This document shows positions 8,507 through 16,216 of a stretch of 64,000 nucleotides of DNA, one piece after another. Location of the stretch: NCBI RefSeq assembly GCF_002099195.1, contig NZ_NBYX01000018.1:94723-158722 (forward strand), given 5' to 3'. The DNA is from Burkholderia puraquae. Its GTDB lineage: Bacteria; Pseudomonadota; Gammaproteobacteria; Burkholderiales; Burkholderiaceae. The notes under the pieces are model-generated. The model saw only the letters and a list, made by a program, of their open reading frames with translations. It was not told where the DNA came from and made no database searches. Positions within the stretch are counted from its first letter, which is position 1; each line of letters starts with the position of its first letter. Both the position numbers and the translations under genes were made by a program.

Positions 8507-9268
8507 TTAGCGGCCGCCGCCGACGTCGAGCAGGGCGCCCGTCGTGTACGACGCCGCGTCGCCGAGCAGCCAGACGATCGCCTCGGCAATCTCCTCCGCC
8601 TCGCCGGCGCGGCCGAGCGGCGTCGTCGCGCCGAGGCGGGCCGCCCGGCCCGGCTGGCCGCCGCTCGCGTGAATTTCGGTCTCGATCAGGCCGGGGCGCA
8701 CCGCGTTGACGCGCACGCCGTGCGGGCCGAGTTCCTTTGCCAGACCGATCGTCAGCGAGTCGACCGCCCCTTTCGAGCCCGCGTAGTCGACGTATTCGTT
8801 CGGCGAGCCGAGCCGGGAGGCGATCGACGATACGTTGACGATCGCGCCGCCGCGGCCGCCACGGTCGGTTGACAGCCGGCGAGCGGCTTCACGCGCACAC
8901 AGGTAGGCGCCGAGCACGTTGGTGTCGAACATCCGCCGCAGCCGGTCGGCCGGCATGTCGGCGAGCGGCATCGACGGCGCGACGATGCCCGCGTTGTTGA
9001 CGAGCGCATCGAAGCGGCCCAATGCGGCCGTGACGGTGTCGAACATCGCGACGACGTCGGCCTCGTTCGCGACGTCGCCTGCGACGACGCACGCACGGCC
9101 GCCCGCGTCGCGGACGGCCTGCGCGGTGAGTTCGGCCGCCGCCGCGTCGCGCGCGTAGTTGATGCCGACGTCCCAGCCGCGCTTGGCAGCGAGCACGGCA
9201 GTCGCGCGGCCGATGCCACGGCTTGCGCCGGTGATGAGGACGGCCTTGCGGTCGGACGGTGCGGTCAT
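8507..9268 (-). CDS. SDR family NAD(P)-dependent oxidoreductase
   Basis: 253-residue classical short-chain dehydrogenase/reductase with an intact Rossmann glycine motif (TGASRGIG, 13-20), the 'NNAG' structural motif at 91-94, catalytic Ser near 147-148 and the Tyr-x3-Lys pair Y162/K166 in 'YAGSK'. 'INYARDAAAAE' after strand 2 suggests NADP(H) preference. The C-terminal 'GALLDVGGGR' is the usual SDR ending. The closest described relatives are SDRs annotated as glucose- or FabG-like dehydrogenases; the substrate cannot be read from sequence. It ends a - strand cluster with the LOG and TetR genes 22 bases upstream. Confidence 0.9.
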   Translation of the reverse strand: MTAPSDRKAVLITGASRGIGRATAVLAAKRGWDVGINYARDAAAAELTAQAVRDAGGRACVVAGDVANEADVVAMFDTVTAALGRFDALVNNAGIVAPSMPLADMPADRLRRMFDTNVLGAYLCAREAARRLSTDRGGRGGAIVNVSSIASRLGSPNEYVDYAGSKGAVDSLTIGLAKELGPHGVRVNAVRPGLIETEIHASGGQPGRAARLGATTPLGRAGEAEEIAEAIVWLLGDAASYTTGALLDVGGGR

Positions 9269-9290
9269 CGCGAGCGGGTTCCGGTGACGG

Positions 9291-9872
9291 TTACTTGGCT
9301 GCGTCGGGCGCCCACTTGTCGCGGGCGGGCGGCTGGTAGCGACGCAGTCGCCCGATCAGTTCGACGGGTTCCGATTCGACGCACAGTGCGTCGAAATAGG
9401 CCGGACGCATGAAGCCCTCGTCGACCGTATGGCGCAGCAGTGCGATCAACGGATCGTAAAACGAATCGATGTTGTAGAGCGCGACGGGCTTGCGGTGATA
9501 GCCGAGCTGCGCCCACGTGTAGACCTCGAAGAGCTCCTCGAGCGTGCCGGCACCGCCGGGCATCGCGACGAACGCATCGGAGAGGTCGGCCATCATTTTC
9601 TTGCGGTGGTGCATGTCGGGCACGACGTGCAGCTCCGACAGCCCCGTATGGCCGACTTCCTTGTCGACGAGCAGTTCGGGGATCACGCCGACTGCATGGC
9701 CGCCGGCCGCCATCACTTCGTCGGCGATCACGCCCATCAGGCCGACACGGCCGCCGCCATAGACGAGCGTGAGGCCTGCGTCGACGAGCGCGCGGCCGAA
9801 TGCACGCGCGGCGTCGGCATAGACGGGCCGCACGCCGGACGACGAGCCGCAGTAAACACAGACAGCCTTCAT
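9291..9872 (-). CDS. LOG family protein (putative cytokinin-riboside-5'-monophosphate phosphoribohydrolase)
   Basis: 193-residue Rossmann-fold protein of the TIGR00730/LOG group. The signature PGGAGTLEE lies at 105-113 with the preceding 'HHRKKMMADLSDAFVAM', and 'CVYCGSSSG' opens the nucleotide-binding fold. LOG enzymes hydrolyse nucleoside 5'-monophosphates to free base and ribose phosphate; in bacteria many also act on AMP or other nucleotides, so plant-hormone production is not implied. Its ATG overlaps the TGA of the upstream TetR gene (ATGA, 9869-9872), so the two are co-translated. Confidence 0.9.
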   Translation of the reverse strand: MKAVCVYCGSSSGVRPVYADAARAFGRALVDAGLTLVYGGGRVGLMGVIADEVMAAGGHAVGVIPELLVDKEVGHTGLSELHVVPDMHHRKKMMADLSDAFVAMPGGAGTLEELFEVYTWAQLGYHRKPVALYNIDSFYDPLIALLRHTVDEGFMRPAYFDALCVESEPVELIGRLRRYQPPARDKWAPDAAK

Positions 9873-10612
9873 TGCTTCGAATCCTTGGTGGCGACCGGGC
9901 TGCCGGCGGGGCGCGGCGAGCCGTCGCGCGGCGGCAGGTAGTCGGTGAACTGGCGCTTCGGCAGCTTGCCGGAGACCAGGTCGTCGAACAGCTGGCGCGA
10001 ACGGCCGCGCAGGTACGGTGCCATCACGGAGATCACGTGCATGCTGACCTGGTGCAGTTCCTCGCGGATCGCGTCCTGGTCGTTGTATTTGCGCGGATGC
10101 ATCACGTACTGATACGACAGCCAGTACGTCGAAATGACGGCCATGTTGGTGGCGATGACCTCGATCTCGGCGGGCGTCGCGACCATCTCTGCGTCGGACA
10201 CGAGCAGCTCGCACATCTCGCGCGCGAAGCGCACCTTGTGGCTGATGATCTGCTTGAAGTGCGTCTCGAGCGTGCGGTTGCGGGCGAGCAGGTCGTTGAG
10301 GTCGCGATACAGGAACCGGTAGGTCCACATGAAATCGGCCATGTACTGCAGGTACGACCAGGTTTCGTCGATCGTCGGACGATGATCTTCGGGAAAGCGC
10401 AGCCGCCGTTCGATCTGCTGCTCGAACTGCGCGAAGATGCTGTTGATGATGTCGTCCTTGTTGCGGAAATGGTAGTACAGGTTGCCTGGACTGATTTCCA
10501 TTTCCTCGGCGATCGTCGTGGTCGTGACGTTCGGCTCGCCGATCTCGTTGAAGAGTTTCAACGACAACTCGAGAATCCGTTCGCGGGTGCGGCGGGGAGG
10601 TTTCGCTTCCAT
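9869..10612 (-). CDS. TetR/AcrR family transcriptional regulator
   Basis: 247-residue repressor-type regulator. The N-terminal HTH occupies about 8-55 ('ILELSLKLFNEIGEPNVTTTTIAEEM', broken by turn residues, then 'SPGNLYYHFRNKDDI'), typical of TetR proteins. The ligand-binding part is rich in aromatic residues ('WSYLQYMADFMWTYRFLYRDL') and resembles regulators of lipid or acyl-CoA metabolism, but the ligand is unknown. It is the first gene of a TetR-LOG-SDR unit. A TATAAT-like -10 on the - strand lies at 10707-10712, upstream of the start, without a clear -35. Confidence 0.9.
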   Translation of the reverse strand: MEAKPPRRTRERILELSLKLFNEIGEPNVTTTTIAEEMEISPGNLYYHFRNKDDIINSIFAQFEQQIERRLRFPEDHRPTIDETWSYLQYMADFMWTYRFLYRDLNDLLARNRTLETHFKQIISHKVRFAREMCELLVSDAEMVATPAEIEVIATNMAVISTYWLSYQYVMHPRKYNDQDAIREELHQVSMHVISVMAPYLRGRSRQLFDDLVSGKLPKRQFTDYLPPRDGSPRPAGSPVATKDSKQ

Positions 10613-10817
10613 GTCGTCCGGCCCTGTGTGTGCCGGACTGGCGGGCGCTGCAATCGATGCTGCGTGATTCGTCCGGCGCGGGTTGCTGTTCTATGTCTAG
10701 CGGACGATTATAAACCGGGGTTTCGCCACACCGGGGCATTTCGTGATCGCGGCCCCGCGCGGCGCATGGTGCAGCGCCGCACGCGGGCGGCGCGCGACGC
10801 GTCCGCGCGATACCCGT

Positions 10818-11354
10818 CTAGAAGCCGAGCCAGTGTGCGACGACCGGGCCGAGCACGAAGCCCCACGTCGTCACGCACGCGAACAGCGCGACCGTCACGG
10901 CTGCGCTGCCGAGATCCTTCGCGCGCTTGGAGAGTTCGTGGCGCTCGAGCGAGATGCGGTCGATCGCGGCCTCGACGCTCGAGTTCAGCAGCTCGACGAT
11001 CAGCACGAGCAGCACCGAGCCGATCAGCAACGCGCGCGACGCGGCCGGCACCGGCGCGAACGCACCGATCGGGAGCATCAGCGCGGCGAGCGTGAGTTCC
11101 TGGCGAAACGCGCTCTCCTCGCGGATCGCGACGCGAAAGCCGTTCAGCGAATGCTTGAGGGCGTACCACGCACGCGTGATGCCGCGGTGGCGCTTGTACG
11201 GGTTCGGCGGCAGCGGCGACAACTGGTCGTCGGGGCCGAGCGGCTCGTGCGCGTGCACGTCCGCTTCGGCGTGCGGCTCTTCCTCGTCGAACGGGCGGTG
11301 CCGTTGCGGCGTGGAGGCAGGGGGCGGGGTCTTGTCGTTCAGGTCTCGTTTCAA
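10818..11354 (-). CDS. dgkA: Diacylglycerol kinase (DgkA type)
   Basis: Small integral-membrane kinase converting diacylglycerol to phosphatidic acid. The core matches DgkA: 'RAWYALKHSLNGFRVAIREESAFRQE', three helices, and the catalytic block 'LLNSSVEAAIDRISLERHELSKRAKDLGSAA'. A 60-residue hydrophilic extension rich in acidic residues and His precedes the core, longer than in E. coli. No ATG precedes the core, so the start must be non-ATG: TTG at 11354 overlaps the glycosyltransferase stop (TTGA) and is preferred; a GTG near residue 37 is the alternative. Third gene after the phosphoesterase and GT4 genes; a role in recycling diacylglycerol is inferred. Confidence 0.88.
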   Translation of the reverse strand: MKRDLNDKTPPPASTPQRHRPFDEEEPHAEADVHAHEPLGPDDQLSPLPPNPYKRHRGITRAWYALKHSLNGFRVAIREESAFRQELTLAALMLPIGAFAPVPAASRALLIGSVLLVLIVELLNSSVEAAIDRISLERHELSKRAKDLGSAAVTVALFACVTTWGFVLGPVVAHWLGF

Positions 11355-12385
11355 ACGGCGGCACCTTCGGCTGGCGAGTACGCGGTCTTCGGCAGCGGCT
11401 TCAGATGCGACGCGAACTGCTCGGAAGCCGCACGCCACGAGAAGCGTTCGGCCCATGCGCGCGCAGTCGTGCGTTCGATCTTCAGCGCCTCGAGGCAGGC
11501 TTCCTGCAGGTCCTCGTGCATCGCGCCGGCGTCGCCGTCGCCGAGCACGTCGATCGGGCCCGTCACGGGATAGGCGGCAACCGGCGTGCCGCAGGCGAGC
11601 GCCTCGAGCAGCACGAGGCCGAACGTGTCGGTGCGACTCGGGAACACGAACACGTCGGCCGCAGCATACACCTTCGCGAGCTCGGTCTGTGACAGCACGC
11701 CGAGATAGTTCGCTTCCGGATAGCGCGACTTCAGCTCCGCGAGCGCGGGGCCTTCGCCCGCGACCCACTTCGAGCCGGGCAGGTCGAGACGCAGGAACGC
11801 CTCGACGTTCTTTTCGATCGCGACACGGCCCACGTACAGGAAGATCGGCCGCGCGGTATTGAGCACCTTCGATTCCATCGGCCGGAACACGTCGAGATCG
11901 ACGCCGCGGGTCCACAGCACGACGTTCGTGAAGCCGAATTTCTCGAGGTCCTGCTTGACGACCGGCGTCGGCGCCATCACGGCGAGCGACGGGCCGTGGA
12001 ACCAGTGCAGGAAACGGTAGGTCGCGGCGAGCGGGATGCCGAAGCGCGCCTGCACGTATTCCGGAAAGCGCGTGTGGTACGCGGTCGTGTACGGCAGCTT
12101 GCGCGAACGCGCGTAGCGCCGCGCAGCGAGGCCGAGCGGGCCTTCGGTCGCGATGTGCAGCGCGTCGGGTGCGAACGCGTCGATCCGCGAGCGCAGCTTG
12201 CGGTACGGCAGGATCGACAGGCGGATCTCGGGGTAGGTCGGGCAGGGCACGGTGCGGAATTCCAGCGGCGTCAGCAGTTCGACACGGTGGCCGAGCGCAG
12301 TGAGTTCGCGCGACGTGCTCTTCAGCGTACGCACGACGCCGTTGACCTGCGGTTCCCATGCGTCGGTGACGATCATGATCTTCAT
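11351..12385 (-). CDS. GT4-type glycosyltransferase, candidate glycolipid synthase (Agt-like)
   Basis: 344-residue soluble or membrane-peripheral GT-B enzyme. N-terminal 'VTDAWEPQVNGVVRTL' (7-21) is typical of GT4 enzymes that glycosylate diacylglycerol or phosphatidylinositol; the donor site is recognisable at G187-R188 with E191-K192 and in the block 'FPSRTDTFGLVLLEALACGT' (248-267, EX7E-type motif). The gene follows a PlcP/LpxH-like phosphoesterase by 29 bases and precedes diacylglycerol kinase with an overlapping stop/start. In several Proteobacteria an Agt glycosyltransferase sits next to PlcP and makes glycosyl-diacylglycerol during phosphate starvation; that role is inferred here. It could alternatively be an alpha-mannosyltransferase. 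Confidence 0.85.
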   Translation of the reverse strand: MKIMIVTDAWEPQVNGVVRTLKSTSRELTALGHRVELLTPLEFRTVPCPTYPEIRLSILPYRKLRSRIDAFAPDALHIATEGPLGLAARRYARSRKLPYTTAYHTRFPEYVQARFGIPLAATYRFLHWFHGPSLAVMAPTPVVKQDLEKFGFTNVVLWTRGVDLDVFRPMESKVLNTARPIFLYVGRVAIEKNVEAFLRLDLPGSKWVAGEGPALAELKSRYPEANYLGVLSQTELAKVYAAADVFVFPSRTDTFGLVLLEALACGTPVAAYPVTGPIDVLGDGDAGAMHEDLQEACLEALKIERTTARAWAERFSWRAASEQFASHLKPLPKTAYSPAEGAAV

Positions 12386-12414
12386 CGCGGCATTGTCCTG
12401 TAAGTAGAGTTGTG

Positions 12415-13353
12415 TCAGGCAGTGGCCTTGGCCTTGCGCGACGTGGTCTCCGACGGTGCGGTGCGCATCACCGTCCAGTAGACGATCTTCAGTTCGCCTT
12501 CCATCGTTTCGACGAGCGCGGACAGGCTTTCGACCCAGTCGCCGTCGTTGCAGTACAGCACGCCGTCGATGTCGCGGATCTCCGCCTTGTGGATGTGGCC
12601 GCACACGACGCCGTCGCAGCCGCGGCGGCGCGCCTCGTCGGTCATGACGGTCTCGAACTGCGAGATGAAGTTGACGGCGTTCTTGACCTGGTGCTTCAGG
12701 TACTGCGACAGCGACCAGTACTGGAACCCGAGCCGGCTGCGGATCCGGTTGAACCAGCGGTTCAGCACGAGGATCAGCGTGTAGAGCGTGTCGCCGAGGT
12801 ACGCGAGCCATTTCGCGTGCTGGATCACGCCGTCGAACAGGTCGCCGTGCACGATCCACAAACGTTTGCCTGCGAGCGTCGTGTGGAATGCCTCGCCGCG
12901 CACCTGGATGTCGCCGAACGCGAGATCGCAGAACTGCCGCGCCCCTTCGTCGTGGTTGCCGGGGATGTAGACGACCTGCGTCCCCTTGCGCGCCTTGCGC
13001 AGGATCTTCTGCACGACGTCGTTGTGCGCCTGCGGCCAGTACCAGCCCTTCTTCAGTTGCCAGCCGTCGATGATGTCGCCGACGAGGTACAGGTACTCCG
13101 AATCGTTGTGGCGCAGGAAGTCGAGCAGGTACGGCGCCTGGCAACCGCTCGAGCCGAGGTGGATGTCGGACAGCCAGATGGTGCGGTAGCGATGGGCAGA
13201 CGAGTCGGGGTCGTCATGCTGCGCGGCGTGCCCGGCTGGCGGTTCTTGCGACACCAGCCCGTCGGTTGCGGCAGAGCCTGACAGGAAGGCGGTGGCGGCG
13301 CGGGCGCCGATGGGGTGACGGAACAGGGAGGTCGCAGACGTTTTCTGGCCCAT
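12415..13353 (-). CDS. Calcineurin-like phosphoesterase, PlcP-type phospholipase C candidate (LpxH-like annotation)
   Basis: 312-residue metallophosphoesterase. Metal ligands are clear: D63-x-H65 in 'LSDIHLG', D93 in 'LVGDIIDGW', N133-H134 in 'PGNHDE', H169 in 'VHGD', and H253-x-H255 in 'CGHIH'. Proteins like this are usually labelled UDP-2,3-diacylglucosamine diphosphatase, but the segments 'GSSGCQAPYLLDFLRH' and 'KKGWYWPQAHNDVVQKILRK' are features I associate with PlcP, which cleaves phospholipid headgroups under phosphate limitation. The first 50 residues are low-complexity and poorly supported. First gene of the operon with the GT4 and dgkA genes; a possible Pho box lies 47 bases upstream. 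Confidence 0.85.
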   Translation of the reverse strand: MGQKTSATSLFRHPIGARAATAFLSGSAATDGLVSQEPPAGHAAQHDDPDSSAHRYRTIWLSDIHLGSSGCQAPYLLDFLRHNDSEYLYLVGDIIDGWQLKKGWYWPQAHNDVVQKILRKARKGTQVVYIPGNHDEGARQFCDLAFGDIQVRGEAFHTTLAGKRLWIVHGDLFDGVIQHAKWLAYLGDTLYTLILVLNRWFNRIRSRLGFQYWSLSQYLKHQVKNAVNFISQFETVMTDEARRRGCDGVVCGHIHKAEIRDIDGVLYCNDGDWVESLSALVETMEGELKIVYWTVMRTAPSETTSRKAKATA

Positions 13354-13399
13354 GCATGACTCGCGCCGGTTGACATTACCGGCATTCCGCCATGCGGGC

Positions 13400-13417
13400 G
13401 TGACTGTGCCGTGACAG
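13400..13417 (-). promoter_or_regulatory. Possible Pho box upstream of the PlcP-like gene
   Basis: On the - strand two 7-base direct repeats, CTGTCAC (13417-13411) and CAGTCAC (13406-13400), are separated by four bases, giving the 11-base period and 18-base length of a PhoB box; the second repeat has one mismatch and the spacer is not AT-rich. It ends 47 bases before the ATG. A TAATGT hexamer follows 21 bases downstream, about one helical turn farther than the usual spacing. The site also overlaps a 13-base palindrome, so another regulator is possible. Confidence 0.4.
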
Positions 13418-13578
13418 TCACGAGACGTTCTTATTACGACCGCTGCAAGGTGTTTAGCAGTGAATGAAGGGGCGTTGGGTAATCTGCCGTACGGAACGGC
13501 TGGCCGTTGTCTGGCAAGGCTGTCGGGCGGGGCAGGAGCCGCCCCGGCGAAGTGTTTTTGTCTGGCGAATGCAGTGCG

Positions 13579-14091
13579 TCAGCGTGGTATCGCGACGACG
13601 CGCGTGCGTGCGATCCGGTCGTGCGGAAACTGGCGGCCGGCATGCAGCCGGGCGGCGCCTGCCCACACGGCGATCCACGCGGCGGTGAGCGCGAGCGTGA
13701 CGGGTACCGACAGGCCGAGGAGCGGATGCAGCGCGAGCGGCGGCAGGAACCACAGCCAGCCGAGCGCATAGCGCACGAGCGCATGGCCCGTGCGCAGCGG
13801 CCGGCCGCTCGACGATTCGAGCCGCAGCCGCCAGGTTTTCATCGGCAGCGTCTGGCCGCCGTGCGTCCAGAACCACACGAAGTACGCGCCGACCACGAGT
13901 GCGATCCAGGCGGCGAGCAGGTTGTGATGGACGAGGCCGTTGCGTTGCTGCGTCGCGAGGCTGAACGCGAGCCCGGCGAAGAACACCACGCCGAACAGCA
14001 GCACGCCTTCGTAGAGCAGCGCGGCGAGACGCCGTCGCACGGACGGCGCGGCGGCCGGGGATTCGGGGGCGTGGGCGTTCGCCACGGCCAC
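13579..14091 (-). CDS. RDD family membrane protein
   Basis: 170-residue inner-membrane protein of the RDD family. After a short hydrophilic N-terminus come the characteristic 'RRLAALLYEGVLLFGVVFF' helix, a second helix near 58-75 ending in 'WFWTHGGQTLPMKTWRLRL', and a third hydrophobic stretch (about 105-145, 'GWLWFLPPLALHPLLGLSV'). RDD proteins are of mixed or unknown function; some have been linked to ion transport. It is the last gene of the sigma-DUF3619-DUF3106-RDD operon, starting one base after the DUF3106 stop, so it is probably controlled by that sigma factor; this is inference. Confidence 0.87.
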   Translation of the reverse strand: MAVANAHAPESPAAAPSVRRRLAALLYEGVLLFGVVFFAGLAFSLATQQRNGLVHHNLLAAWIALVVGAYFVWFWTHGGQTLPMKTWRLRLESSSGRPLRTGHALVRYALGWLWFLPPLALHPLLGLSVPVTLALTAAWIAVWAGAARLHAGRQFPHDRIARTRVVAIPR

Positions 14092-14850
14092 TCAGGAGCC
14101 TTTGAACAGCGAGGGTGCGTCGGCGGGCGACACCGGCGCCACGGCGGCGGGTGCGGATGCGGTGCCGGCTGTCGACGACGCGGGCACCGGCGGCGCGATG
14201 GCGGCCGAGACGGGCGCCGGTGCGGTGGCCGGGCCACTGGCCGGGTGTTCGTGCGAATTGACGAGGCGGCGGACGTCACGGTCGGCGACGGTTGGCGGCG
14301 CGCTGACGACGCTCGGCCGACGGCGGCGCTCGGCGGCCGCGAGACGTTCCTTCTGCTCTTCGGGGAGTTGCTGGTACGCCTTCCAGGCCCGCTCGCGCGC
14401 TTGCGCGGAAAGCTCCTTCGCGCTCTGGTAGTTCTCGCGCGCGACCCGGCGCTGCTCGGGCGTCATCCGGGCCCATTCGGTCATCCGATCCTGCAGGCGC
14501 TTTTGATCATCGGGCGTCAACTTCGCGAAACGCGATGCAATCTTCAGCCATTTGCGCTTGCGGGCATCGCTGAAACCGTCCCACTGGTCGGCGAACGGCG
14601 CGAGTGCCGCGTGCTGTGCCGGTGTGAGGCGCGCCCACGACAGCGGGCCGGTAGCGGCAGGCAGCGGCAGGGGCAGCGGGGGGAGTTCGGTGGTCAGCCC
14701 GGTCGCGGCAGATGCGGGCGCGGCAGGGCTGCTGGCCGCGGCGGCGGTCGTCGCGGGGGCCGGGTGGAATCGTGGGTAAGTGGCGACGTAGGAAACGGCG
14801 ATCGCGATTACGCATCCGAAAAATACGGCCAGGCCGCGCTTCTGACTCAC
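14092..14850 (-). CDS. DUF3106 family membrane-anchored protein
   Basis: 252-residue protein with one N-terminal membrane helix (about residues 6-22) and an extracytoplasmic remainder. A Pro/Ala-rich linker leads to a helical core (about 70-165) built of repeated turns: LTPAQ, LTPDDQ, MTPEQR, and 'LPEEQKERLAAAERRRR'. The LTxxQ-like motifs recall periplasmic stress proteins such as CpxP/Spy, but this similarity is only a pattern. The C-terminus is again Ala/Pro-rich low complexity. The start is GTG at 14850 with GAGGGG about ten bases upstream; no ATG is available. Located between DUF3619 and RDD genes in the sigma-factor operon. Confidence 0.82.
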   Translation of the reverse strand: MSQKRGLAVFFGCVIAIAVSYVATYPRFHPAPATTAAAASSPAAPASAATGLTTELPPLPLPLPAATGPLSWARLTPAQHAALAPFADQWDGFSDARKRKWLKIASRFAKLTPDDQKRLQDRMTEWARMTPEQRRVARENYQSAKELSAQARERAWKAYQQLPEEQKERLAAAERRRRPSVVSAPPTVADRDVRRLVNSHEHPASGPATAPAPVSAAIAPPVPASSTAGTASAPAAVAPVSPADAPSLFKGS

Positions 14851-14876
14851 CCGTGCGATCCCCTCGTTATTGTCTG

Positions 14877-15302
14877 TTAGTGAGCGCGCGACAGATACGC
14901 GTTGAACCCGTGATCGAGATACGCGTTGAGCGGCAGGTCGTCGCTGAGCATCGCCGCGTCGATGTCGGCGAGTTCGGCGGTGCGCTGCATGTCTTCCCAG
15001 TAGGCGATGCCGACCAGCCCGGCGAGCAGCAGTGCCAGCGGCCACGCGCGCAGCAGGCGGCGCGCGAACGACGCCTGCGGGCGGCTCGCGGGTGCCGTGC
15101 CATACGCACCGGCCGCGCCGGCGAAGGCCGGCACGAACACCGGCACGGTCGCGGCTTCGGGCTTCTTGCGCGCGAGCGCAGCCCGGCGGGCGACGGCCAG
15201 ACGGTCGGTGGTCGCGGCGGGCAGGTCGGCCGCGCGCTCGTCCAGCGCGCGGCGCACCTTCAGCGCGAATTCGTGTTCTCGATTTGCGGGAGCGGAGCTC
15301 AT
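14877..15302 (-). CDS. DUF3619 family protein, candidate anti-sigma factor
   Basis: 141-residue protein: about 80 cytoplasmic residues ('EFALKVRRALDERAADLPAATTDRL'), one membrane helix near 86-103 ('WPLALLLAGLVGIAYW'), and a short extracytoplasmic tail containing 'DIDAAMLSDDLPLNAYLDHGF'. It starts inside the stop codon of the upstream sigma-factor gene (ATGA, 15299-15302), so the two are translationally coupled. This topology and coupling are what one expects of a membrane anti-sigma factor, but no ZAS zinc motif (HxxxCxxC) is present and the family has no established function. The anti-sigma role is inference. Confidence 0.83.
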   Translation of the reverse strand: MSSAPANREHEFALKVRRALDERAADLPAATTDRLAVARRAALARKKPEAATVPVFVPAFAGAAGAYGTAPASRPQASFARRLLRAWPLALLLAGLVGIAYWEDMQRTAELADIDAAMLSDDLPLNAYLDHGFNAYLSRAH

Positions 15303-15862
15303 AGCGTGATTCCTTTGGCCTTGAGCGCGTGCGCCAGGGTGTGGGTGGCTCGCGAGCAGTGCGTTTTCACGCTGCCCTCGGAGCACCCCATTGCGGCGGC
15401 AGTCTCGGCGACATCCATATCTTCCCAATAACGCATCAGGAACGCTTCCCGTTGACGTGCCGGAAGTTTCTGGATTTCTTCGTCGATCAGGGCCAGAACC
15501 TGCTCGCGTTCGAGGCGGTGCTCGCTGCTTTCGACGCCCGCGTTGTCGTCCGCGGATTCGAGTGTTTCGAGGGGGTCGAAGTCGTCGTCGTCGGTGTTGT
15601 TCAGCGACGAGAAGAGCGTGACCCAGGTATTGCGGACTTTCTGCCGGCGGAACCAGTCGTGGATCGCGTTCTGCAGGATCCGCTGAAAAAGCAGCGGCAG
15701 CTCGGCCGCCGGCCGGTCGCCGTACTTCTCCGCAAGCTTGATCATCGCGTCCTGCACGATGTCGAGCGACGCATCGTCGTCACGCACGGCGTACGCAGCC
15801 TGCTTGAACGCGCGCCTTTCGACGCCCGCCAGAAAGTCGGCGAGTTCCTTGTCTGATGCCAT
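15299..15862 (-). CDS. RNA polymerase ECF-type sigma factor
   Basis: 187-residue sigma-70 family protein. Region 2 is in 'DIVQDAMIKLAEKYGDRPAAELPLLFQRILQNAIHDWFRRQ' (about 34-75, including the -10 recognising helix), and region 4 is the C-terminal 'LPARQREAFLMRYWEDMDVAETAAAMGCSEGSVKTHCSRA'. An acidic linker ('NNTDDDDFDPLETLESADDN') joins them. The start at 15862 is chosen because a convincing region 2 begins here; an in-frame upstream ATG adds 38 residues with no domain. First gene of an operon with DUF3619, DUF3106 and RDD. Target promoters and signal are unknown. Confidence 0.88.
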   Translation of the reverse strand: MASDKELADFLAGVERRAFKQAAYAVRDDDASLDIVQDAMIKLAEKYGDRPAAELPLLFQRILQNAIHDWFRRQKVRNTWVTLFSSLNNTDDDDFDPLETLESADDNAGVESSEHRLEREQVLALIDEEIQKLPARQREAFLMRYWEDMDVAETAAAMGCSEGSVKTHCSRATHTLAHALKAKGITL

Positions 15863-16216
15863 TCCGTGAAGGTATGCGCTGCGGACCGCTGCGTGGTGTA
15901 AAAGGTCGAAAATTTCGTAAAACCCGCGGATGCTATCAAATTTTCGCGCCGCTTGGCACCGGGTTGGGCGCCGCACGTTGCGCGCGAGCCGCGGTGGCGG
16001 GGTGCCGGGCGGTGCCCATGATGCGCTGCGGGATATTTTGCTTGACGACCCATTCGTGACCCGCTATCGTCAATGATTCGCAACATGAAGTGATGGTCTC
16101 ATTTGAGGCTGGCCCAAGAAGCCTGCCCTTCAAACTGGACGCGCCGCTTGAACCCGAGCCACAAGCCCGGCAGAGAGCACCCGATCAATTTTTTGCCGAA
16201 AATTCGAAAGGTCAAA
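15863..16216. other. Divergent intergenic region between sigma-factor gene and ilvB
   Basis: A 354-base stretch without a supported gene. The left part (15870-15945) is relatively AT-rich and should hold the sigma-operon promoter on the - strand, but I see no confident hexamers. The right part has the ilvB promoter at 16042-16070 and a roughly 140-base transcribed leader. I looked for an attenuator peptide in that leader: the first ATG (16085) opens only M-K-stop, and the next gives no run of Leu, Val or Ile codons, so classical attenuation is not supported. Confidence 0.6.
16042..16070 (+). promoter_or_regulatory. Sigma-70 promoter for ilvBNC
   Basis: TTGACG at 16042-16047, a 17-base spacer, and TATCGT at 16065-16070; expected start near 16077, leaving about 140 bases of leader before ilvB. 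Optimal spacing and a near-consensus -35 make it the best candidate in the region. Confidence 0.65.

Noticed and set aside
12415..13353. Plain LpxH (lipid A synthesis) assignment for the phosphoesterase
   Set aside because: The characteristic segments, the longer length and the GT4/dgkA neighbours fit PlcP better; LpxH is not excluded until phylogeny is done.
16077..16216. Possible branched-chain amino-acid attenuator in the ilvB leader
   Set aside because: No short frame with clustered Leu/Val/Ile codons and no terminator hairpin is visible; the long leader remains unexplained.
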